From Saprospiraceae bacterium (lineage in GTDB: Bacteria > Bacteroidota > Bacteroidia > Chitinophagales > Saprospiraceae): a DNA stretch of 64,000 nt. Positions 8,700 through 17,469 of the stretch are shown here, piece after piece; position 1 is the first letter of the stretch; every line of letters begins with the position of its first letter. The stretch is from assembly GCA_016722285.1 (NCBI GenBank), contig JADKGI010000030.1, positions 124,001 through 188,000 on the forward strand. Reading direction: 5' to 3'. Under the pieces are notes generated by a model that did not search any database, was not told the origin of the DNA, and saw nothing but the letters and a program-made list of their open reading frames with translations. The position numbers and the translations under genes are program-made.

Positions 8700-9465
8700 T
8701 TTAAGTTATATACACCCATCAGCAAAACTTGGGAAAAGTGTTGTTGTAGAGCCTTTCGCATATATTGGGCCAAATGTGGAAATTGGCGACGGAACCTGGA
8801 TAGGACCTCATGGTACGGTTTTCGAAGGATCTTTTATTGGTAAAGACTGCAAGATTTTTCCAGGAGCAGTCATCGGCGCTATTCCGCAGGACCTCAAGTT
8901 CAGAGGGGAGAACTCAACGCTCGTGATCGAAGACAATGTTACTGTCCGTGAATGTTGTACCTTAAATAGAGGTACGGAAGCAAGCATGACCACAAGAATA
9001 GGACAGGGGTCTTTACTGATGGCTTATGTTCATGTAGCCCATGATTGCTTCATCGGTCGAAATTGTATTTTAGCCAATAATGTGAATCTGGCCGGACATA
9101 TTGAAATAGGAAATCATGTCATCATTGGAGGAGTAAGTGCTGTTCATCAGTTTGTGAAAATAGGTGATCATGCTATGATTGGAGGTGGCTCATTGGTAAG
9201 AAAAGACGTGCCACCATACGTAAAAGCGGCAAGAGAGCCATTGAGCTATGTAGGCGTAAATTCAATCGGATTGAAAAGAAGAGGATTTACCAATGAACAG
9301 GTAAATCATATCCAGGACATATATCGTTTACTTTTTGTAAAAGGGCATAATGTTAAAAAAGCTTTTGACATTATTGAAGCAACGGTTCCTGAAACTCCTG
9401 AAAAAGAATTTATTCTTCAGTTTTTGACCCAGGCTGACAGAGGACTTATGAAAGGCTTTAAATAA
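8689..9465 (+). CDS. lpxA: UDP-N-acetylglucosamine O-acyltransferase LpxA
   Basis: LpxA transfers a 3-hydroxyacyl chain from ACP to the 3-OH of UDP-GlcNAc, the first step of lipid A assembly. The 258-residue length fits. The left-handed beta helix starts at YIHPSAKLG; AIPQDLKFRGE and the catalytic His in VAHDCFIGRNCILANN (near residue 122) are diagnostic, and the C-terminal helical region contains RRGFTNEQVNHIQDIYRLLF. It starts within the last codons of lpxC/fabZ, and the ABC ATPase gene begins 2 bp after its stop. Confidence 0.97.
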   Translation: MISNLSYIHPSAKLGKSVVVEPFAYIGPNVEIGDGTWIGPHGTVFEGSFIGKDCKIFPGAVIGAIPQDLKFRGENSTLVIEDNVTVRECCTLNRGTEASMTTRIGQGSLLMAYVHVAHDCFIGRNCILANNVNLAGHIEIGNHVIIGGVSAVHQFVKIGDHAMIGGGSLVRKDVPPYVKAAREPLSYVGVNSIGLKRRGFTNEQVNHIQDIYRLLFVKGHNVKKAFDIIEATVPETPEKEFILQFLTQADRGLMKGFK

Positions 9466-9467
9466 TT

Positions 9468-10079
9468 ATGATTTCGATTACTGCTTCCGCTTTGTCCAAA
9501 CGATTCGGTTATCAATGGATTGTGGATGATTTTCAATATGTTTTTGATCAAAATACAGTTTATGGCATTGCAGGGAGTAACGGAAGTGGAAAGTCAACTC
9601 TTGTAAAAATAATAAGCGGATATCTGACTCCTTCTTCAGGTAAGATTTCATATCTCATTGATGGGCTTAACGTGAAATCTGAAGCTATTTACAAATTAAT
9701 TTCACTGGTAGGTCCATATACGGATATGATAAATGAATATACGCTTGAAGAGATGTTTGTTTTTCATAAAAAATTTAAACCATTCAGCCAAAGTATTGAA
9801 TTTGATGAATTTGAGAAAATTATAAGGCTGCAGGGACAGCGGACAAAATTGCTGCAACACTTCTCTTCAGGCATGAGACAAAAAATTCAACTTGCTTTGG
9901 CACTCCTTTCCGATACTCCAGTCTTATTGATGGATGAGCCCACCTCATTTTTGGATAAGAATGCTAAAATATGGTTTAAAGATTTATTAGATAAGTCTAA
10001 ATCAGAAAGAGTGGTTATAATAGCCTCTAATGACCAATTTGACCTGGAACTTTGTGACGAAGTTGTTTCACTTGATTGA
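9468..10079 (+). CDS. ABC transporter ATP-binding protein without a visible permease, lipid A operon
   Basis: A 203-residue single-domain ABC ATPase. Walker A is GSNGSGKST near residue 36, the signature is FSSGMRQKIQ near 132 and Walker B is PVLLMDEPTSFLD near 150; the switch His usually found after the D-loop is replaced by IIASND. It begins 2 bp after lpxA and is almost surely cotranscribed with it. No membrane partner is encoded in the window, and the sequence is closer to small CcmA-like exporter ATPases than to LptB. A part in envelope lipid traffic is suggested only by its position. Confidence 0.8.
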   Translation: MISITASALSKRFGYQWIVDDFQYVFDQNTVYGIAGSNGSGKSTLVKIISGYLTPSSGKISYLIDGLNVKSEAIYKLISLVGPYTDMINEYTLEEMFVFHKKFKPFSQSIEFDEFEKIIRLQGQRTKLLQHFSSGMRQKIQLALALLSDTPVLLMDEPTSFLDKNAKIWFKDLLDKSKSERVVIIASNDQFDLELCDEVVSLD

Positions 10080-10130
10080 TGATGATATCAAAATACTATT
10101 ATCTGTGAAGTCTGATATTTTTAGAATATT

Positions 10131-10934
10131 TTAATCTTCCAAAATTTCCGGTGCCATACCCATACTGCTGAAACCTCCGTCATGGAATAAATTCTGCATG
10201 GTGACCATTCGGGTCATATCTGAAAACATAGTAACGCAATAGTCAGCACATGCGTTGGCTGAAGCGTTACCCAAAGGGGACATTTTTTCGGCATATCCAA
10301 AGAAGTCACCAAATCCTTTGACACCTGAGCCGGCTGTTGTTACTGTCGGAGACTGTGATATGGTATTCACTCTTACCTTGGCTTTTTTGGCCCAGTGATA
10401 CCCAAAACTTCGGGCGAAACTTTCAAGAAGTGCTTTGGACTCTGCCATCTCACTATAATCAGGAAATGTCCTTTGTGCAGCTATATATGTAAGAGCAAGT
10501 ATTGAACCCCAATCATTCATGGCATCGAGTTTCATTGCAGTCTGCATTACCTTGTGGAATGAAATGGCTGATACATCAAATGTGGTTTTCATCCATTCAT
10601 AATTCAGGTCGGTGTATTCCTTTTTCTTTCTGACATTTACAGACATGCCTATAGAATGCAATATAAAATCGAGTTTTCCTCCAAGGATTTCCGTGGAGCG
10701 CGATATCAGATTTTCAAGGTCTTCGACACTGGTTGCGTCCGCTGGGATAATCTGGCAATTTAGTTTTAATGCCAAATCGTTGATTTCTCCAAGTCGCATT
10801 GCAACAGGAGCATTTGTAAGCACAATTTCCGCACCTTCTTCTACACATCGTTCTGCTACTTTCCAGGCAATAGATTTACTATCCAGAGCGCCAAAAATAA
10901 TACCCTTTTTACCATTTAATAGTCCGTGTCCCAT
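10131..10934 (-). CDS. fabI: Enoyl-[acyl-carrier-protein] reductase FabI
   Basis: FabI reduces the trans-2 double bond of enoyl-ACP with NADH in the last step of fatty acid elongation. The 267-residue protein has the divergent short-chain dehydrogenase features: GIIFGALDSKSIAWKVAE at the N-terminus for cofactor binding, LHSIGMSV near 95, the Y-x6-K pair in YSEMAESK near 158-165, and RVNTISQSPTVTTAGSG. The start is ATG at 10934, with a promoter box some 25 bp upstream. It converges with the lipid A operon, whose substrates depend on the same fatty acid cycle. Confidence 0.95.
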   Translation of the reverse strand: MGHGLLNGKKGIIFGALDSKSIAWKVAERCVEEGAEIVLTNAPVAMRLGEINDLALKLNCQIIPADATSVEDLENLISRSTEILGGKLDFILHSIGMSVNVRKKKEYTDLNYEWMKTTFDVSAISFHKVMQTAMKLDAMNDWGSILALTYIAAQRTFPDYSEMAESKALLESFARSFGYHWAKKAKVRVNTISQSPTVTTAGSGVKGFGDFFGYAEKMSPLGNASANACADYCVTMFSDMTRMVTMQNLFHDGGFSSMGMAPEILED

Positions 10935-10960
10935 TTTATATTATTTAATACTTTAGTCTG

Positions 10961-10968
10961 CAAATATA
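10961..10968 (-). promoter_or_regulatory. TAnnTTTG promoter box for fabI
   Basis: The minus strand reads TATATTTG, an exact -7 element, giving a predicted leader of about 20 bases before the fabI ATG at 10934. Confidence 0.5.
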
Positions 10969-11110
10969 AAAACTATTGTCGAGTATATATATATATTTAA
11001 AGATGCCATTAAAATTTGTGGGCATTTTTCAGGTTCCATGTTTGATAAAATGATGTATTATCAGCCCTTGGTTTTACAACAAATTAACAATACATATCAT
11101 ATAATATAAA

Positions 11111-11118
11111 TATCTTTG
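11111..11118 (+). promoter_or_regulatory. TAnnTTTG promoter box for cysS
   Basis: TATCTTTG on the plus strand, an exact -7 element, predicts a leader of about 70 bases before the cysS ATG at 11196. No convincing -33 element was seen. Confidence 0.45.
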
Positions 11119-11195
11119 CGCTTCATTACAAAGTAGCATTGGGATTGGATTTAATTGATATTCCGACCTATTCAGATTAAAATAAGTGTGTGAAG

Positions 11196-12677
11196 ATGAA
11201 TCGAAATTTATTGGTTTACAATAGTTTGACAAGGCAAAAAGAAGTATTTAAGCCTATTACAGATGGATATGTAGGTATGTATGTTTGCGGCCCGACGGTA
11301 TATAGTGATGTTCATTTAGGCAACTGCAGGACATTTATGAGCTTTGACTTAATATACAGATACCTTTTATTTTTGGGTTATAAGGTCAGATATGTTCGGA
11401 ATATAACAGACGTAGGCCACCTACTGGATGATGGCGAGGACAGAATGTCCAAAGGATCAAGGGCAGATGACCTCGAACCAATGGAAGTTGCTCAGAAATA
11501 TACAAATGGGTTTCATGAAATGATGCATATATTTAATACACTTGCACCAGGAATTGAACCAAGGGCTACGGGTCATATCATTGAGCAGATAGAAATGGTC
11601 CAGGACATACTGGATAAAGGTTATGGATATATAAAAAATGGATCAGTCTATTTTGACACACTCAATTTTGCAGAAAAAACTGGCGAATATGGACGATTAT
11701 CCGGTCGGGTCATTGAAGAGCTTCTATCTGAATCAAGAGACAACCTGAAAAACCAGGACGAGAAAAACCACCCATCAGACTTTGCCATTTGGATGAAAGC
11801 ATCGGATGAACATATCATGAAATGGAATTCGCCATGGTCTGTTGGTTTTCCAGGTTGGCATCTGGAGTGTAGTGCCATGAGTACCAAGTATCTGGGCAAA
11901 ACGTTTGATATTCACGGAGGCGGAAATGACCTTAAATTCCCTCACCATGAAAATGAGATTGCTCAGAATATCGGAGCATGTGGGTGCCAACCTGCCAATT
12001 ATTGGATACATACCAATATGTTGCTGATGAATGGTAAAAAAATGTCTAAAAGCGATGGAAATACTATATCCCCTTCAGAGCTATTTACTGGCGACAGTGA
12101 ACATGTCACTAAAGGTTATAGCCCAATGGTTGTCAGATTCTTTATGTTGCAATCACATTACAGGTCTCCCAACGACCTTACCGATGATGCTCTTCAGGCA
12201 GCAGAGAAGGGGTTTAAACGATTGTTTGAAGCATACAAGAGTCTTGAGCAATTGGATTCACCAGAAGTAAAAGGGGCACCATTAGATTTATCAATTGAAC
12301 AAACTATTGAGGGTGCTTTTTTGAACATGGACGATGATTTCAACACTCCAAAGACCATAGCCCGTCTTTTCGAACTAGTGACAATCATTAACAGCCTGAA
12401 GGATGGACAATTGAAAATCAATGAAATATCAAAGGATGGAATTGCCAAAATTAAGACTGCTATGAAAGCAATAATTTTTAATATTTTTGGTTTAAAAGAT
12501 GAATCTGAATCCAGTGCAGGTACTATGGACGGATTAATGAATCTGGTTATTGAACTCAGGCAATTGGCTCGGGTAAATAAAGACTGGACCACATCTGACA
12601 AAATAAGAGATGCGCTGGGAGAGATCAATATCCAAATTAAAGATGGAAAAGAGGGAACTTCCTGGAGCTATAAATAA
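11196..12677 (+). CDS. cysS: Cysteine--tRNA ligase
   Basis: CysRS charges tRNA-Cys and is a monomeric class I synthetase. From the ATG at 11196 the protein has 493 residues. The first zinc-ligand and HIGH region reads CGPTVYSDVHLGNCR near residue 30-44 (HLGN as the HIGH equivalent); the other zinc ligands are in WHLECSAMS and HHENEIAQ near 215-250; KKMSKSDGN is at about 280. The C-terminal helical anticodon-binding part runs from about 340. A GTG two codons earlier is possible, but ATG is preferred. It stands alone behind its own promoter. Confidence 0.97.
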   Translation: MNRNLLVYNSLTRQKEVFKPITDGYVGMYVCGPTVYSDVHLGNCRTFMSFDLIYRYLLFLGYKVRYVRNITDVGHLLDDGEDRMSKGSRADDLEPMEVAQKYTNGFHEMMHIFNTLAPGIEPRATGHIIEQIEMVQDILDKGYGYIKNGSVYFDTLNFAEKTGEYGRLSGRVIEELLSESRDNLKNQDEKNHPSDFAIWMKASDEHIMKWNSPWSVGFPGWHLECSAMSTKYLGKTFDIHGGGNDLKFPHHENEIAQNIGACGCQPANYWIHTNMLLMNGKKMSKSDGNTISPSELFTGDSEHVTKGYSPMVVRFFMLQSHYRSPNDLTDDALQAAEKGFKRLFEAYKSLEQLDSPEVKGAPLDLSIEQTIEGAFLNMDDDFNTPKTIARLFELVTIINSLKDGQLKINEISKDGIAKIKTAMKAIIFNIFGLKDESESSAGTMDGLMNLVIELRQLARVNKDWTTSDKIRDALGEINIQIKDGKEGTSWSYK

Positions 12678-12797
12678 ACATATATTTTGATGAAATGACA
12701 GATGATAACCATTATCACAATCTCTTGAGAAAATTCTGACCTGGAATGTTCTTGTAATAATTGTATAAGTAAGACAAAGTTTTAAGAAATTTAGAAA

Positions 12798-13856
12798 ATG
12801 AAAATATTATATTTTAAAATGAAAAATGCATTCAAATTCACACTGGTTTTAGTATTATTTTCAACTGTCGGAATTAGCCAGCAGGTTAGCGATAAAAATT
12901 GGACCCTTATTCATGAGCGAACAGCTACTTGGTGTCCATATTGCGGCACTTGGGGCTGGGAGATGAAAGATCAGATTTTGAGCAAATATACAAACAGCAA
13001 TGTGATTTATATGGCTGTCCATCACAGTGGGGATCTGACAAATTCCACTGCAGACGAATTTGGAAATAATTTTTCCGGTACCGGTCAGCCGATATTTTAT
13101 GTGGATGGGGTCAATGTAAATGTAAACAGTGGAAATATCAGCCAGAAGATGTCTGAGACACAACTTGAAATAGATTTTAAAGAATCAACTTCAGTCATTG
13201 CCGGAGTTGGATTGGATGCAACACTCGGTAGTGTATCAAAAACATTAAACGTTAAAGCAAAAGTTGAATTTCTGAATGATGTAGAAGGCGGTGACTACTA
13301 TCTTGGTTTATACCTGATGGAAGACGTGCAAAATATTCAGGCAGAACGAAGTGGTCTGCAATTGCATAAGAATGTGCTTAGGCAGAGTTTACTTCCGACT
13401 ACCTTTGGAAATGCGCTGAAATCAGGCGCCATTGCAAAAGGGACATCTTTTACAGTGAATGCTTCAGCTCTGAATATTTCAATCCCAAGAGAAAAGCTAA
13501 AAATAGTTGGTATTATCTGGGCAAAAGTAAATGGCAAATATCTGTTTTTTAATGCTAATCAGGTAAATGTGGCCATTCCTGCTGCTTCATCAGATGAGAT
13601 GATCCCTATTAAGGAATTTAATGTATTTCAATCAGAAAACGGATCAGTCAATATTGATCTCAAAAATATCAAACCTGCTACAAACACATTCTTGAATGTA
13701 TTGGATTTATCCGGAAAAATTATATCAACCCAGATGGTTAAATCTGAAGATTTCGGAAATATTATTGAAATTACCGGTAAGTTTAAGCAAGGAATGCATA
13801 TCATCACATTGATAGGTCCAAATGACCAATTATCCCGGAAAATATTATTAAAATAA
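12798..13856 (+). CDS. Omp28-like thioredoxin-fold protein with type IX secretion tail
   Basis: A 352-residue exported protein (ATG at 12798, or 12819 for MKNAFKFTLVLVLFSTVG, a clear signal peptide). Residues about 35-120 form a thioredoxin-like domain with the redox-type motif TATWCPYCGTW near 43-53, as in Omp28-related proteins of Bacteroidota. A beta-rich middle domain follows. The last 80 residues, with LNVLDLSGKIIS and the ending GMHIITLIG...LSRKILLK, have the form of a T9SS type A C-terminal sorting domain. It is therefore probably secreted across the outer membrane and attached to the surface or released. Whether the CPYC pair is redox active is unknown. It stands alone. Confidence 0.82.
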   Translation: MKILYFKMKNAFKFTLVLVLFSTVGISQQVSDKNWTLIHERTATWCPYCGTWGWEMKDQILSKYTNSNVIYMAVHHSGDLTNSTADEFGNNFSGTGQPIFYVDGVNVNVNSGNISQKMSETQLEIDFKESTSVIAGVGLDATLGSVSKTLNVKAKVEFLNDVEGGDYYLGLYLMEDVQNIQAERSGLQLHKNVLRQSLLPTTFGNALKSGAIAKGTSFTVNASALNISIPREKLKIVGIIWAKVNGKYLFFNANQVNVAIPAASSDEMIPIKEFNVFQSENGSVNIDLKNIKPATNTFLNVLDLSGKIISTQMVKSEDFGNIIEITGKFKQGMHIITLIGPNDQLSRKILLK

Positions 13857-13996
13857 AATCCGGTAAAAAATAATTGTAATGAAGGAATGACAACTGATTG
13901 AAATCTGTTTTGTCGTTGTGAGGTTTCAAACTTTTCATTAGCAATCGACTTAGCGAACCAATAATTGGCCACAAAGCTATCAGATATTCAAATCAT

Positions 13997-15642
13997 TTAA
14001 TTTGAAAACAAGTCTAATATGCGGGTTCTGTCAGCATATTTTTCTTTGATCATATCACTGGTTTTTTCTATCAAAAGACTCATTTTTTGAATCAAAAAAT
14101 GTTGTTTTAATTTCTCCAGATATTGAAATGACACATCACCCAAATGTTCATCCAGATATTTAGAAATTAGGTATAAATACAACATAATCAAACCATTGCG
14201 CTCATGTTTGTAGAGAAGTAAATCGTAACGTTTCAATAATTCAAGGCTTCCTGTCTCTGCTATGAAATGCAAAAGATTATGCCAATTTTCTTCTTTTTTA
14301 TACAGCCTTATCATCAGGTCAGGGTCAGCAGATTCGGAAATCAACTCTTTTTCGAGCTTGGTGATGACCTTTTGATAAGTTTCGTCCGTCAACTCTTTTT
14401 TAAGTACATCCATAAATCTGATATCGCCTGTACGGCGATATGCCAGACTACCTGATTCCTGAAGCTTATCAGTTTGATTAAACCTTACATATAGGAAAAC
14501 CAACCTGCTTGTAATGTCTCTGGCATACTTTTTCTTTTGATTTATAGACTCAAGTAGCTTGAGCGCAATGTGTTCGTGTTGTGCGGTTACCAGATAATCA
14601 GCTATTTCTATTTTTAATGTGGGGTAAAGTTTTATAATTTCAGCTTCTTTTGAAGTGAATTTTCCCCTTACTATTAAAAGCAGTGCGACCAACAAAGGGA
14701 CTTCCTTGGGAGGCCTTTGACTGATAAGCGTATTAATTAAGCTTTCGATACTATCTTTATTTTGTATTCACTCAAAATAATGCTTATAACATTGTCATTA
14801 ATGTCATTATATTGATAGTATGACCGGGATGCTAAATTCATTAAAAAATTCAACATGTCTGATTTCAAATCCTGTGGAAGTTTCTCTTTGAGAAAATATC
14901 TTATGATCTGATGATATGTGGCATGAAGTTTTAACAAATCATCAGGGTGAAAGGCATAATGGTGCCTAATATATTCAAGTTTCGAAATGGATGCATCTAA
15001 AATATTAAACCCTTCCCTGTATTGTCCCAAAGCTATGCAGTCATTTATTTGATCAGAAAAATCTTTTAAAACAAGCAAAAGTGCTTTTATCTCTGATGAG
15101 TTTGCTTTTGATTCCTTTCCCGTATTTGGTCTGACTATACTGTTAAGAATGGATTTATATTTATCAGCATTATCAATGAGGTCTATTTTTCTGGCAAAAT
15201 TAACCTTTAGTTGGGTTGTGAATTTTTTATCCTTTCTGGCATATGATTTGATAAAAGCCACCAGATCAGAGTGCGAAATTTCTTCCAAAATTTGTGATGT
15301 ATTGAGCGATAATAGCTTTTTTGAGGCCCCTGATTCAACTTTTGGACTTGCTGATGTAGTCTTCAATTTGATTTGGTCTCTTATCTGTAGTAATCCTGCG
15401 ATGATGTGTTTGCATATTTTATTATCTTTATAAAAAGAACATTCACATGATACTTTCTGTTTTTTTGCAAATGGAGACTGGATTTCAATTTCATAGTTTA
15501 TTCCATCTTTTACTGAACCTATATAAAGATTGGATCCTGTTTTTATCAGATGTTTGATGGCATTAACCTCAAATAGTTGCTCCGCAGCAATCACTAGATT
15601 GTCTTCATAGATTAATTCAATCAATTGATTTTTTTCTGTCAA
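13997..15642 (-). CDS. SWIM zinc-finger protein (one-base frameshift)
   Basis: Two frames form one protein of about 548 residues. The first 300 residues include a SWIM zinc finger, CECSFYKDNKICKH near residues 66-79 (CxC...CxH), predicted to bind nucleic acid or protein. The remainder is helical with no recognised domain. The frames join at about 14760, where adding one A to a four-A run turns the early stop into SEYKNKDSIESLINTL, which reads on into the second frame. The start is TTG at 15642, with an exact TAnnTTTG box 27 bases upstream. In other bacteria similar SWIM proteins sit next to SNF2 helicases; here a DEAD-box helicase gene is divergent. The function is not known. Confidence 0.72.
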
Positions 15643-15668
15643 AGGAGAGATTTTTTACAGGTAACCTG

Positions 15669-15676
15669 CAAATTTA
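15669..15676 (-). promoter_or_regulatory. TAnnTTTG promoter box for the SWIM protein gene
   Basis: The minus strand reads TAAATTTG, an exact -7 element, 27 bases from the TTG start at 15642. It supports the use of that non-ATG start. Confidence 0.45.
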
Positions 15677-15779
15677 ACAACTAATCTGATCTTTAATAAT
15701 TGTTACATGAGCTTTGTGCACAATAATTTTTATATTTACATTTTATTTAATACAAAAATTAGGGTTATCCTAAGAACTT

Positions 15780-17056
15780 ATGACATTTTCAGAATTGGGA
15801 TTGGATCAACGCATACTGGAAGCAATCTCATATATGGGATTTGAACAAGCCACACCTATACAAGTAAAAGCGATCCCTGAAATACTAAGCGGCAGAGATC
15901 TTATCGCTTGTGCGCAAACCGGAACAGGCAAGACTGCTGCATTTATGTTACCTCTATTACACAATATGGCCTCCGATCCTCATACGGGGACAAGCACTCT
16001 TGTCATAGTCCCCACCCGCGAGCTGGCAGTTCAAATAGATCAGCAAATACAGGCTTTTGCTTATTTTGTTCCTGCTTCGTCCATGGCTATATATGGAGGA
16101 GGTTCAGGTTCAGAATGGGAAACACAAAAGAATGCACTTTCCAAAGCTGACATAATCATTGCCACTCCTGGAAAACTGATCAGCCATATCAATATGGGTA
16201 ATGTCCGGTTCAGTAAGCTTAAATACCTGATTCTGGATGAAGCTGACCGGATGTTGGATATGGGATTTTACGACGATATCAAAAAAATCATAGAGTCTTT
16301 GCCAAAGAAAGACAAACTCTGATGTTCAGTGCTACTATGCCTCCCAATATGCGAAAGCTGGCAAAGCAAAATCTGATAAATCCCTATGAAATTACATTAG
16401 CTGTTTCAAAACCATCAGAAAATGTTCTCCAGGCTGCCTATCTGGTCAACGACGGGCATAAAGCTGCTCTCATAAACAGTTTGATTCGGGATAAACCTAA
16501 TTTTGAAAGTATCATTGTTTTTTCATCAACAAAAAAATCTGTTAATAGTATTGTCCGAAGTCTTTCCGGGAAGGGATATCAGGTTGAAGGTATTTCTTCA
16601 GATCTGGATCAGTCGCAGCGAGAAGACGTGGTAAACAAATTCAGATCAAAACAGATCAGAGTTTTGGTTGCAACTGACGTCATGGCTCGTGGTATTGACA
16701 TAAAAGATATAAATCTGGTGGTCAACTATAATGTGCCCGGGGATGGAGAAGATTATGTCCATAGGATAGGAAGGACTGCGAGAGCAGATGCGACGGGCGT
16801 TGCATTAACACTTGTCAATTCTGAAGAGATGTACAAATTTGCAGCAATCGAGAGGCTTATTGACACTGTTATAACAAAAATAACAATACCACCGGAAATT
16901 GGTGAAAGTCCTGAATGGAGCACTGAGAGACCCAAAGGCGGATTTAAAAGAGGCCGGCCAGCTTCCGGGCAGTCAAAAAATGGACACGGAAAGAATAAAT
17001 CAGGGCAAGGGAAGAACTCAAATTTCAGAAGTAATAAACCCAAAGCCGACAAATAG
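15780..17056 (+). CDS. DEAD-box ATP-dependent RNA helicase, RhlE-like (one-base frameshift)
   Basis: An RNA helicase of about 425 residues for RNA remodelling in ribosome assembly or RNA decay. In order: Q motif ATPIQVKAIP, motif I AQTGTGKTAAF, Ia PTRELAVQ, II LDEADRMLDMGF, III FSATMP, IV region IIVFSSTKKS, V ATDVMARGIDI and VI YVHRIGRTARA, then a basic Gly/Lys/Asn tail of about 40 residues typical of RhlE-type proteins. The first frame stops at 16322. Adding one A in the AAAGAAAGAC stretch restores PKKRQTLMFSATMP, the canonical junction, so the stop is an indel artefact or a recent lesion. The start is ATG at 15780. Confidence 0.9.
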
Positions 17057-17078
17057 AAGAAACATCTGCCAATAAGAA

Positions 17079-17453
17079 CTAAATCTTTTTTACAAAAAGA
17101 AGATTTAGCCACCCTGCTATAAAAAATATACCACCAATTGGAGTAATCGGTCCGACAAAATTCCATATAGTTCCTCCATACAAATGCTTTGTACTAAGTA
17201 TGTATAAGGAACCACTGAAAAATATAATTCCTACCAGAAACAAGTAAAAACTTCTTGCCATGTTTTGATAACTCTTTATATTAAGAGCAATTGAAAACAT
17301 AACTATTACATGGATAAACTGGTAAAAAATTCCGGTTTTGAATGTTTCTAGCTGGTTCGCATCCAGAAATGGTTTTAGACCATGCGCACCGAAAGCTCCA
17401 ATTCCCACAGATAGTGCGCCAACGATAGCCGAGATTTTCAGATATTTATTCAT
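17079..17453 (-). CDS. DUF423 (TMEM256/YgdD-like) membrane protein
   Basis: A 124-residue protein with about four membrane helices and the family hallmarks VGIGAFGAHGLKPFL near residues 16-30 and FKTGIFYQFIHVIVMF, ending in PITPIGGIFFIAGWLNLLF. DUF423 proteins are found across bacteria and mitochondria; no molecular function is established. It converges with the helicase gene and lies 16 bp downstream of the ALDH gene, probably in one transcript with it. Confidence 0.88.
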   Translation of the reverse strand: MNKYLKISAIVGALSVGIGAFGAHGLKPFLDANQLETFKTGIFYQFIHVIVMFSIALNIKSYQNMARSFYLFLVGIIFFSGSLYILSTKHLYGGTIWNFVGPITPIGGIFFIAGWLNLLFVKKI

Positions 17454-17469
17454 GGCAAAATTTTATATC

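Noticed and set aside
17079..17108. Hairpin at the helicase/DUF423 boundary as a terminator
   Set aside because: The arms lie partly in the DUF423 coding end and no T-tract follows on either strand.
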